Shown here piece after piece: positions 1 to 10,300 of a stretch of 23,389 nucleotides of DNA (positions within the stretch are counted from its first letter, which is position 1; every line of letters starts with the position of its first letter). The translations under genes were made by a program, and so were the position numbers. The notes beneath the pieces are model-generated. The model was given only the letters and a program-made list of their open reading frames with translations, searched no databases and was not told the DNA's origin. Source of the stretch: Pelargonium nanum (Eukaryota > Streptophyta > Magnoliopsida > Geraniales > Geraniaceae); assembly GCA_036897485.1 (NCBI GenBank), contig JAYMTF010001437.1:1-23389 (forward strand), in the 5' to 3' direction.

Positions 1-3000
1 TTTAAAGGTTGTTGTCAAAGGCAGCCTATTTCAAGTGTCATTACACATCTGCTTAAGTGGTTTCCAGCCACTTCTGAAACTATCTTTTTATTTGTTTTGC
101 TTTAGTTGTTGCTGTTTACTTTTATTTAGTTGGTTAGTTTCCTATTTCTATTGCTTTAGTTTGTACGCCTTATGGCTTGATTTAGATTAATGAGAAGTAC
201 TAGCATATTTCCTTTAAAAAAAAAATTTAAGATATGGTCTATCTTACGCGCTACGTTGCCTGTGGGGCCACACTCGCTCCATTTGTGGTTTTGGGTCTCG
301 TATCCACCGAACCGTATCCGCATCGCAACCCATACTGATCTCCATTCGCACGCGCACAACTTTACATGTTTTTTTTACCACACAAGTTCCAATCACAGTG
401 TGCCTCGTGCTACTGTCATTAACTTGCGTGGCATTATGTGACTGTATCTCTGATTTTTGCTTATGCGACTACAAAAGATTCTAATCCTACGTCCCAAATT
501 CATCCATCTCAAAAGAAGACTGCAGCGTATGCAAATCACAGCCGTCGGTAACAAATCAAATACTAAAGCAAGCTTTTTACAAGTGAAAAGTGGTTACAGA
601 TGTAACTAAACGGTCAGATCAACGACACTGTGTTTTGTTGACTTAACTGAACCTAGGATCTTATTTACTCCTATGTTGTTTGCTACAAGCTACTATACAA
701 AGTAGCTGAAACTGCACTACCTTTTTACACTCAGCTATCTTTCACAGTTACAGTATTAAATAAACATATTTTTTTGTTTTATGGTTTTTCTTTTTCCATA
801 ATTCAGCTGTCATTTACGTTACAAAATCCACTAAGGTAAAATTTTAGTTTTGAACTAATAAATGCAAGTAATTGGGACTAATAAATCTTTTTTACCCTAT
901 CATATTTTGTCTAGTTAACCACCCGTAACTGTATGTAAAATAAATGTATTTAAAACACATTCACCAATAAGTTAAATGTAATTTTTTAGGGAAAAAATCA
1001 TTATTTTAATTACTCGTATAAAAAAAAAACAAATCATTCGGCGGGATTGGATCTTGAAGACTTATCGTACCCTCTGGATCTGACACAAACTCATATGACC
1101 TAACTAATCGATGGGCCACTTGATTCACAAATAGTCTAATAGCCACAAATTTTATACCAGTAAACTAATCCGATATGGACCTAACTTTTTTGCTAATTAA
1201 ATTGTTAATTGTTTGAAAACATTGCTTCATAAGGGTCAAAATCATCATTTTAACATGAAATTGTTTATTCAATTATGTGCTATTGGTTTTAACTATAACC
1301 ACTTACCATCGGCCACCACAAAGCTTGAGGACCAATGATCAAGGAGCATTATATATATGGCATGTGGTTTTAAATTAGGTTGTGAAGAGTAGATAGATTA
1401 GAGAGGAACATTATTTTGTTTCTCATGCATAATGCAAAGAAACAACACAAATTTGTCGTTTTGCATGAGTATTTAACAAATCTATGTAAGCATAATGACA
1501 TTCTATATAGTAGTAGTATTTGTTTTATATTTCAAACGATTTGATGACTATGTGAGTGAGTGATAATATATAATTAAATTTGGTAAAAAATAAAATACGA
1601 AATTACAACCTCACATGGGAAATTCGATATTTGTGGCCTCTTAGGGGACTAGCTAGTCTTTAATATGTTTGAGGGACAAAATCATCATCAATTTGTTTTT
1701 ATGTTCCATCAGCTAATTGTAACAAGTGCATTGAACAAAAGATGGCAGGTGGCTAATTTATGGAAGTAGATGACAATCATCTAGTATTAGCATTCACCAA
1801 TTGATTCTGTACATGGAACACATGCAACAATTGTCTATTTTTCATTTGTTTGCAATGAATCCAATTAGTTTAATACTTTTCTTGTTTGTATTGACCACGT
1901 ACGATTCATTTCATCATTTTAACCGATTTTTATCTGTGAAGTGTAATGTAATGATTGATTTCTCATATTTGATTGAGAATGATAAATGATAATTTAACCG
2001 AGACTTATAATCTTCTATCCGACCAAGAAGAATATGAAAAATTTATTTAGGGTAATGATACAAAGATGGGAAGAGAATTTTTTTATTTCTCCGATTTTTT
2101 GCGCTCTCAAACTTATTTGTATACTACATGTAATGATTAATGAATTCTTGTTTTACTTGTATCAAACACAAAACTAGAAGTTTATTTCATTTTTGTTATT
2201 ACAATTATGTTATTGTGAAGTACTGATATTAGGTTTATCTAGAAGTAGCTCGAATCGGTGACCTGGACCAAACCAGATCGGGCTCGATCCCACCCGGACT
2301 TGGCACTTCCTAATTGGCCCAGTCCGGTCCTGGTCAACCTAATATGGAATAACTGGTCATTCTTCCGCTTGTATTCCAATATCTCGCTAGCGGGATATAG
2401 CAATAGACATGGGACGCTTATTGTCGATAACAACTTGAATTCTAGTAGTGTTTGCTTGTTTTAAAACATATCTGTAGTAATGGAATAAAAAAAACGTTAA
2501 ACATTAACTTACTTTTGTTTTATTATTGTTATAGAAAAAAACTCTTTTTTTTACATGGTCCACATTGCCAATATATATAAGATGAAACAAGAAAAGTAAA
2601 AGAACATAGAGACTAAAGTCAGCATTAGATTGGGAAAAAAAAGGCATTGTCCTGTACATTAATGTTAAATAAAGGTTATTAAATTGTCTTACGTGAATTT
2701 CACATTTGCTCCATTATACAATAGGCACACTAAAGTTTCATAAAATATAGAGTTTTATAGGAAAAATGACGATTTAATCAAATCTTAATCATCAACAGAT
2801 TATTAAGCTAAACATGGTAAAATTATGGATTTGGATAAGTTAAACTTTCCCATCACACTTGCCTCTAACCACAAGGTTGCTTATAACACACACAAAATCA
2901 TACTTTAATGACCTACCATGAAATCTATGTTTTCAAGACAAAAGTTTGTGAATAAAATAATAATTTAAGTTAACATTTATCAATCAAGATTAATGTTACA

Positions 3001-4316
3001 TAAATAAAACGGATAAGAATAACTACACATTTAGTTGAGTTCAATCAAATATTTGTCGTTTACTAAATACATAATATTAACTAATAATAAGTATATAGTA
3101 TTACACGTACAATTATTAGCAGCAATGTATAATGTTGAAAATGAAAGATTGTAAATTTGATTATCTATAATGAATCCAAAGCCATCCAAACCTATAAAAA
3201 TAAATAATATTATCATGGTATGGTCTAGGTGTGACTTGAAAACACAAAACGTTGAATACATTGTTGGTGGATACTATTAGTATTATCCTAATTCTTCGTA
3301 AAAAAAAAGTATTATCCTAATCCAACGGTGATGAATGCAGAGACAAGGTTGCCTTAATTAGGCATGTAAATCATTGCTGTGCTCGTCTTGCTCTAACAAA
3401 AATTGGTTCGTAGTCAATGAGATTAGGCAGTGTTTAATGTTTTTCTTGGGAGCTACTGATTTGGTTTAAGACAGCTAATCTTGGGATTTTCTTGTTCACT
3501 TAACCCCAAATGGACCACTGTAGCTGCTAATTGCTATGGAAATTCACCTACTCAACCCACCTAAGTGTTCGTTTGGGTTCTTTAATTGATTATTGCATAC
3601 TCAATAATTATAGACACTGAGACCAAAAAAAAAAAAAACGTTTGACTCTTAGAGCTAGTATTATCTCGTTCCAAACAATTTTGCTTCACGCTCGAGCTAT
3701 GGCAGAAGTTTTTTTTTTCCACAAGAGGTAGGAGACTACTGTTGTGATTTTTTTTTATCCCATATACCTTTAGTATGATTAATGACTTATATATCTTTAA
3801 TCCATACTAAATATTCATCTGAAGTGCAGTGTAGAGAATAAATAACATAATACAATTGAAATTTATTTTGATTCTATAGAAAAATAGTACGTTTTATGTA
3901 AAGAAGATATAAGTCGGCAGTAGACCATCTTAATATTACGGTTGAAAAACAGCCAGATATAACCAATTGTGATAAAGGTCGATCTCAAAGTCAAATATAC
4001 ATGTTTTCGCTATATGAGGTAGACCATTTTAGTATTATTGTTGACCAACGGTCTGGAGACTCAAATTGATATTGGTCGGCCGTGAATATGACCACTTTTT
4101 TTTTATAGTTGTTTGTTGACCTAATGTAATGATAAATTGACCATGACTCCAAATTATAATTTGGATAATTCTCGTTATCTTTGTTGGACGATCTTATGTA
4201 ACAATAATTCTGAATTATATAGAAATACTTTAATATTTAATAGTCTAGTACTGATAGATTAGTAAAATTTATAATTATACTATTACATATAAATAAAAGG
4301 GGTAATTACACAAACA
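1..4316. other. AT-rich intergenic region, no gene
   Basis: I see no coding sequence here. All open frames are short, have biased composition and match no family I know. Two patches are more GC-rich than their surroundings: about 245-360 and about 2250-2340. The second is rich in CCGG/GGTCC-like words, and both look like relics of inserted elements. A 14-bp direct repeat (3279-3292 and 3308-3321) flanks a poly-A run. The rest is AT-rich with many A/T homopolymers, typical of decayed plant intergenic DNA. Confidence 0.7.
3920..4044. repeat. Degenerate direct duplication, about 100-bp period
   Basis: Positions 3920-3945 and 4019-4044 match at 22 of 26 bases (both begin GTAGACCAT and end GTTGA). 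The sequence after each copy also shares shorter words (GGTC, CTCAAA). This suggests an old tandem duplication of about 100 bp or two decayed units of a dispersed repeat. I do not recognise the family. Confidence 0.45.
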
Positions 4317-4817
4317 TTTTTCGTGATTTTGTCCACAAACAGATGACTACCCAATTTAAAAACCCACGACACATAACTCCCCTAAAATATTTGTCCACGA
4401 CAATTAACTACCTTAAACTTTTAAATTTAAAATTGTTCTTTAAAAAGACTATTATACCATTCTTTCAATCTTAAATTTTCAAATAATGCTATTTTTTTAA
4501 TTTGTGAAGAAAAATCAATAGTCTTTCACATGTTATAATATTTAGCACATAATTCGTATGAATATATTGGGATTCATAAGAGAGAACAAAAATATTATAC
4601 AATGTCAAAAACTATTGATTAATCTTCACAAATTCAAATAAAATATTACTATTTAAAAATTTAATATTAAATGAGGGTATAATAGTATTTTAGATAACAA
4701 AATTTGGATTTAAAAGTTTAAAGTAGTTAATTGTAGTGGACAAATACTTTTAAGAGAATTATGTGTTGTGGATTTTAAAATTGAGTAGCTATGTGTTTGT
4801 GTACAAAACCACGGAGA
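4317..4817. mobile_element. Fold-back (MITE-like) element with about 225-bp inverted arms
   Basis: The two halves are near-perfect reverse complements. Three hand-aligned blocks show it: 4390-4426 pairs with 4708-4744 (35 of 37), 4499-4522 pairs with 4611-4634 (22 of 24), and 4528-4543 pairs with 4590-4605 (14 of 16). The outer ends (about 4321-4350 and 4785-4815) also pair, with CGTG/CACG and CCACAAACA-type words. The unpaired centre is about 46 bp (4544-4589). Long inverted arms, a small loop, no coding capacity and AT richness fit a non-autonomous fold-back or MITE element. I could not find a convincing target-site duplication, so the superfamily is unknown and the exact ends are approximate. 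It ends about 290 bp before the TATA motif assigned to the downstream FPP gene. Confidence 0.8.
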
Positions 4818-4905
4818 ATGAGAATGAGATTGAGCTTGAGCTTGAGCCGCAACACAACACAACACACACGAAAACGAAAACGAAAACGAAAACAAAAAAG
4901 AAAAG
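4814..4905. repeat. Cluster of short simple repeats
   Basis: Three adjoining low-complexity tracts follow the fold-back element. They are GAGAAT/GAGCTT-type hexamers (about 4814-4848), a CAACA/ACAC tract (about 4850-4868), and four copies of CGAAAA (4869-4892) running into an A-rich tail. Open frames across this block on the minus strand give Ser/Phe/Val repeats and are artefacts of the repeat. Confidence 0.85.
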
Positions 4906-5102
4906 AATGAGCTGGAAGTGGTAGTGGCGGTGGTCCACAGTCGCAAAACATATAACAGAACTTTCCATATATCGGATACAGCTCACACCCTCACTAGTCA
5001 CTACCCTCCCTCGCACCTTGCTTCTGCCACAGGCGTGCCGGATTCTCTCGCCAATACTCCGTTTCCCAGGGGCATCTCCGTCTTTTCTCCTACCGTTCCC
5101 TG

Positions 5103-5111
5103 TATATAAAA
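5103..5111 (+). promoter_or_regulatory. Putative TATA box of the FPP gene
   Basis: TATATAAAA follows a pyrimidine-rich stretch (about 5080-5100). It is the best TATA match upstream of the leader exon, and it would place a transcription start near 5135. A later start near 5240, where the sequence becomes pyrimidine- and GC-richer and UTR-like, is equally possible. Only the motif is seen; its use is inferred. Confidence 0.4.
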
Positions 5112-5239
5112 GAGACAAATTATTACTGTATTTTAAAATTAATAATTATAATTGTAATTTAGAGGCTGTATTTATTTTCCCCAAAAATCAGAATAATTCA
5201 AAGGTGATTGTTTTGGAGCTTTTCCAACGTCCTGGCTTT

Positions 5240-5483
5240 TAAGTGACACAGAACAGAACAGCCCCAGCTCACCCACCACCACTAGCTCCGCCGTGTCCTC
5301 CGTCGCCATTGCTGTGTCCACATAAGAGAGATTAGATCTTATTACTTTTCACTGTCACCTGTGGGTGTGGTGTGGTGTGGTCTCAATCACTCTCTATACA
5401 TAATAAGCTCTTCGATCCTTTTTCTCTGATTAATTTGTTTTCACAGATACTTTTTCGACTGACCAAAAGCTGCATTTCTACTG
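5240..5483 (+). other. Putative 5' UTR leader exon of the FPP gene
   Basis: This stretch is less AT-rich than its surroundings, has pyrimidine patches and a TGGTG-type tract (about 5361-5381), and contains no ATG at all. It ends in a strong donor (CTG then GTGAGT, GT at 5484-5485). The matching acceptor is TTTGCAG ending at 7367, which leaves 13 nt of UTR (7368-7380) before the start codon. The 5' end is not determined, and other donors around 5711 and 5740 are conceivable. Confidence 0.5.
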
Positions 5484-7367
5484 GTGAGTCCATTTCTCCA
5501 GCTCTCGAACCTCTTGATTCCGCGTTCCTTGTCCTTTACGCCTTTGCGAGTGAAAAAGGAAAAAAGAGAATCGGAAACGGTGGTGTTTAAGCTCTTGGAT
5601 TGTTTGTTTCTGTTTTCTGGAAGCGGTTTCGGTTACATTTCCGGACCTTTCTTCTTCTACTTCTTTTGATTTGTCAAATTGGAGATTGCTCGCCTTTTTT
5701 ATTTTCTGTCGGTGAGAGGTCGATTCCTTCTCTCTAGAGGTGAACATTGAGTTTTGATTTCTTGTTTGATTTGCTGATTGTTTTTTAGCCCATTTTTGTG
5801 AGCGCATTGAGAACTGTTTTTGATTTTATTCAGGATTCTTTCTCAGATGCTTTTTTGCTGTGTTTTTGTTCTGGTTATTTTCTTATTTCCACTGTGGATT
5901 TGAACTGTCGGTTTCTCAGTTGGATCTTATTTGATTGAGGAAGGGGCGGATTCTTCTGAAATAGAAAGATGATATATTGTTACCTTAAAAAAATTAATCT
6001 GGAATTGAAATCTTCAGCTGTTGGGAGCTCTGTTATCAGATCTTTAGAGTTGATACTGTGCACTTACTGCCATATTGTATCCGATATAATGTACCCAAAT
6101 CGGTTTATTGTATTTGTTTTGGAGTCTACATTCAGCTATCTCTTGATATGTTAATATTTTTCTCTTTGTTTTTGGGTATTAAGAAAATTAAAGTGAGAAA
6201 GCATCTTTATAATTTACTTACAGAATCTTTTTCTTCATTGCCTGTCTGAATTGAGTTCTTAAATGTCTATAGTAATCTTGCATTTCCTGTTTTGAATTCT
6301 TTAATGTCTATAGTGATTTCGGAATTGGTTTTCCTTTCGTTGTTTGACCTTGATTGAGAATTGTTAAAAACAAAAACAAAGCAAGGAGGTTTGATTTTTG
6401 AAATCGCGATTTTCTCTGTTGTTCAAGACTTCGAATTTGACTCTGCTTGAGTTAGTTTGTTGGTTCTTGGACAGTTAAAAGGATTGCGATTAGTAGATTG
6501 TTCTGCATTTGAATTTTTTGCTGAAAACGAGTGGTAGGTAGAAAATACCATCGTTGTGTCTCTACTTGCATTTTTGTGATGTTATGTATACCAAAATGTT
6601 CAGCAATTTATACTTCTGTATAATTTTTGGAAAGTGGAGGATGCTTATGTTTCACCAGTAGCTTGTCTTCCCTCTGTGTTCAGTCCATGCAACTTAGTAA
6701 AAAAAACCTTATTTTTAAAACTGAACAATTTCATGAACTTGAAGAACTTTACAATAGTCAATGATTTTCTGTTTATAATTCCATTTCCTCCTACATTATG
6801 GTTATGCATAACAGCATAGCTGGACGGTGACATAGAATTAACTAGGACAGAGTTCATGAAGAGTACATAAGTAGAAGATCCCAAGAGTCTTACAAAAGGA
6901 TTCTTGTACCCAACCCCAACCTCATTGGGGAATGGCTTGGTTGTTGTAATTGGTTTTGATGCTTTTTTCCATATGTTCATCATGAGTCATGATAGACTTC
7001 TCATACTTTCTCCTGATACGAAAGAAGTTCTGGATCCTGGCATCTTCTAAATGTTTTATACCAATTTAATATAAAATTATGAGACATACAAGTGCAGCAT
7101 GCACCCTGGTGATTTTTTTCTCTCAACTCTAATATTTTTCTTGTTTATGTGAGTCATTGGTTGAAACAGAAAATGCATTAGCAAAACAAAATGTTTTTGT
7201 AGGATGATTGTACCGGCATGCTTGTGAAGGTCTCATTAAATCTTTTGTGTTATGATTGATTTGGGGTTTAGGTGATACAATAGTCATACATGGATATATC
7301 CAATTGTTCTTTTCTTGATCTATCTTTTTCTTGCCAATTTCTTGTAATTTTAACACTTTGTTTGCAG
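5484..7367 (+). other. Long intron in the 5' UTR of the FPP gene
   Basis: An intron of about 1.88 kb is inferred between GTGAGT at 5484 and TTTGCAG at 7361-7367. It is T-rich throughout, as plant introns are, with poly-T runs, and its open frames are short with no recognisable product. It contains the LINE/SINE-like remnant near 6845-6950. Long leader introns are common in plant genes and often raise or pattern expression; that role is not shown here. Confidence 0.55.
6845..6950 (+). mobile_element. Decayed 3' end of an RTE-type LINE or related SINE
   Basis: The stretch contains CCCAACCCCAAC, then a short GGGG turn, then GGCTTGGTTGTTGT (about 6909-6948). This arrangement, ending in TTG repeats, resembles the 3' end I know from plant RTE-clade LINEs and the SINEs that share their tails. 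Just upstream, bases near 6870-6882 (GTAGAAGATCCCA) could be a decayed remnant of the HVADP-like end of the LINE reading frame. No intact reading frame, RNA polymerase III boxes or target-site duplication was found. The assignment rests on motif memory. Confidence 0.45.
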
Positions 7368-7380
7368 ACTACTGTTTTAG

Positions 7381-10300
7381 ATGGACCGGCGGAGTTGGCC
7401 CTGGAAGAAAAAATCACATGACAAGTCAGCGGCCGAGAAAGCAGCGGCCGAGAAAACAGCTGCAATATTAGATTCTGCGAGTGCTTCTATTGCTTCAGCG
7501 GCATCTCAGGCAGATCAGGTATATTTAGTAACATCATTGCGTATTTATCATTATTGTTTTTTCCACACCATTGTCTATTTGTGTAGTTTACTAATAACGT
7601 AAGCAATGAATTCTGAATGCATAAATCATCTTGCTAAGATTAATATTGTTATATATACCTTGTGTGCTGATTATTAATCATTGTTCTGCACTCTGCAGCA
7701 TAGCTTCCCATTATCTGCCACTTGTCAATTTCTTGCTCTATCTCAAGTCTCCCTTTTTCTCACTTCTTGGTTGTAGTCACTACCTATTTGGTTCATTTTT
7801 ATTAGTATTCTGAGCTTGGTTAGCATCCATTTTCCTTCTGGAAATCAGACATTCGTACAGCTCCATGCCTCCATCTTGTACTGCGCCCTATTACTCTTGC
7901 TGTCTGATCAGTGTTATGTTTTGTTTGCCAAATGCTTCCTTAGTGGAAGCTGTTCAACATTTGATGTATGCTTCTCACATCATGGGTGTACTTCTGAGGC
8001 TCACCACTTTTTCTGCTCTGCAGAAAACAGTGGAGAATATCTCATAGGAATCTCTTTCTCTCCTTGTTTGCTCATTGGACATATTCAACAGTCAAGAAAT
8101 ACAGTTGCTTAATTTATTTTCTTTATTCAATAGAACCTGTTATTTTTCACGCTGAAAGTCAAATGGAGTGTTCATATGCATCTGTAGTCCGAATCCTTTT
8201 CGTCTGTTGACGTCTTTATAAATTTCTTCTTATTGGTTTTATTCCTTGTGAGTAGGACAACTACAAAAAACCCAAGTATGTCCAGATATCTGTGGAGTCA
8301 TATACACATCTGACCGGGTTGGAGGAACAGATAAAGGCGTACGAGGAGGAAGTGAAGAAAAATGAGGAGCAAATGAAGATGCAGGATGATGAGATTAAGG
8401 ATTTAAATGAAAAGCTGACTGAAGCTCTGGCTGCAGTTCAGGCTGAGATTACTACTAAGGAAAATCTGGTGAAACAACATGCTAAAGTTGCCGAGGAAGC
8501 TGTCTCAGGTATGATTTTTATCTGATTCCTCTACTTGAATGCATAGTTTCCTGTTCATTTTGGAGGAAGGCTTCTAGGCCTGAATTTTAAAATTAATATG
8601 ACCTTTGCAACAGGTTGGGAGAAGGCTGAAGCAGAAGCACTTGCCTTGAAAAATCATCTAGAAACTGTCACACTATCTAAACTCACTGCTGAAGATCGGG
8701 CATCACATTTGGATGGTGCTCTAAAAGAGTGCATGCGCCAAATACGAAATCTGAAAGATGAACATGAACAGAAGTTGCTAGATGTTGTTCATACCAAAAC
8801 CAAACAAATGGAAAAACTTAAGCACGAGTTTGAAGCAAAGATAATGGACCTAGAACAAGAGCTCCTTAGGTCTGCTGGTGAAAATGCTGCACTTTCAAGG
8901 TCACTGCAAGAGCGTTCTAACATGCTGGTCAAAGTAAGTGAAGAAAAGTCGCAAGCTGAGGCAGATATTGAGATGTTGAAGAGCAACATTGAGTCATGTG
9001 AAAGGGAAATAAATACACACAAATATGAGCTTCACATTGCCTCCAAAGAGCTTGAAATTCGCAATGAAGAAAAGAACATGAGTATGAGATCTGCTGAAGT
9101 GGCCAACAAACAGCATATGGAGGGTGTAAAAAAGATAGCTAAGCTAGAAGCCGAATGCCAAAGATTACGTGGCCTTGTTCGGAAGAAGTTGCCTGGTCCT
9201 GCTGCACTTGCCCAAATGAAGCTAGAAGTTGAGAGTCTAGGCCGAGATTATGGAGAAACTCGACAAAAGAGGTCCCCTGTTAAGCCTCCCAGTCCGCATA
9301 TGGCCCAAATTACTGAATTTTCTGTTGATAATGTACAGAAATTCCATAAAGAGAATGAATTTCTGACAGAACGTTTATTGGCAATGGAAGAAGAAACAAA
9401 GATGCTGAAAGAAGCTTTGGCAAAGCGCAATAGTGAACTGCTGTCATCAAGGAATATGTGTGCTAAGACTGCTAGCAAGCTTCAAAGTTTAGAAGCCCAA
9501 CTGCAAATCAACAATCACCAGAGTAGCACACCAAGATCTACTGTTCAGATCTTAACTGAAGGTTTCTTAAGTCAAAATGCAAGCCATCCACCAAGTATGA
9601 CCTCCATGTCTGAAGATGGAAATGATGATGACAGAAGCTGTGCTGAGTCTTGGGGTACAGGACTTATTTCTGAGCTTTCAAACTCCAAGAGAGAGAAGAA
9701 CTCTGATAAGCCAAATAAGGCTGAAAACCACCTGGAGCTCATGGACGACTTTCTGGAGATGGAGAAGTTGGCGTGTTTACCAAATGACTCAAATGGAGCT
9801 ATCTCTTCTGCAGATGTTTCGAACAATAAACCATCTGATGTGGTGAATGTTGGTGATCTGGGAGAAGTCGAGACAGGCAAAGAACTACTGGCTGAAGAGC
9901 ATCACAATTGTGTGGAAGTGTCAGCAGTTAATCCTGGATCTGATGTGGATCACCTACCTCTGATGAAACTCAGGTCAAGAATATCTATGGTAATTGATTC
10001 TGTATCTCAGGACACCGATATGGGTAAATTTTTGGAAGATATCAAATGTGTTGTGGAGGATGCACAAGGCACTCTCCATCCTCGATCTCTAGCTTCTGCG
10101 GCAGAACAAATAAACTGTCCTGATGCTGCATGTGATCGACAGGCTTGTCCCGAGGATGCTGGTGTGACTGCTGAGAAGGAGATTGCTTTCTTCCAGGATA
10201 GCAAACCAAATACAGAAGATGTCCATAAGATTAGTGAAGATATGAAGGTGGCCATTTCTCAAATTCATGATTTTGTGCTGTTTCTGGGCAAAGAAGCAAT

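Noticed and set aside
4710-5118. Two minus-strand frames of 78 and 109 codons
   Set aside because: They run through the hexamer and CA-type simple repeats and the fold-back arm, giving Ser/Phe/Val runs; no family resemblance.
5478-5807. 109-codon minus-strand frame rich in Lys, Glu and Gln
   Set aside because: It is the complement of T-rich leader-intron sequence; charged composition reflects the base bias and it opposes the FPP gene.
6645-6983. 112-codon minus-strand frame
   Set aside because: Much of it is the reverse reading of the LINE/SINE-like tail in the leader intron; such readings of repeats are often wrongly annotated as proteins.
7816-8112. 98-codon frame inside FPP intron 1
   Set aside because: It lies between well-supported splice sites, has no family resemblance, and including it would disrupt the conserved join from residue 46 to 47.
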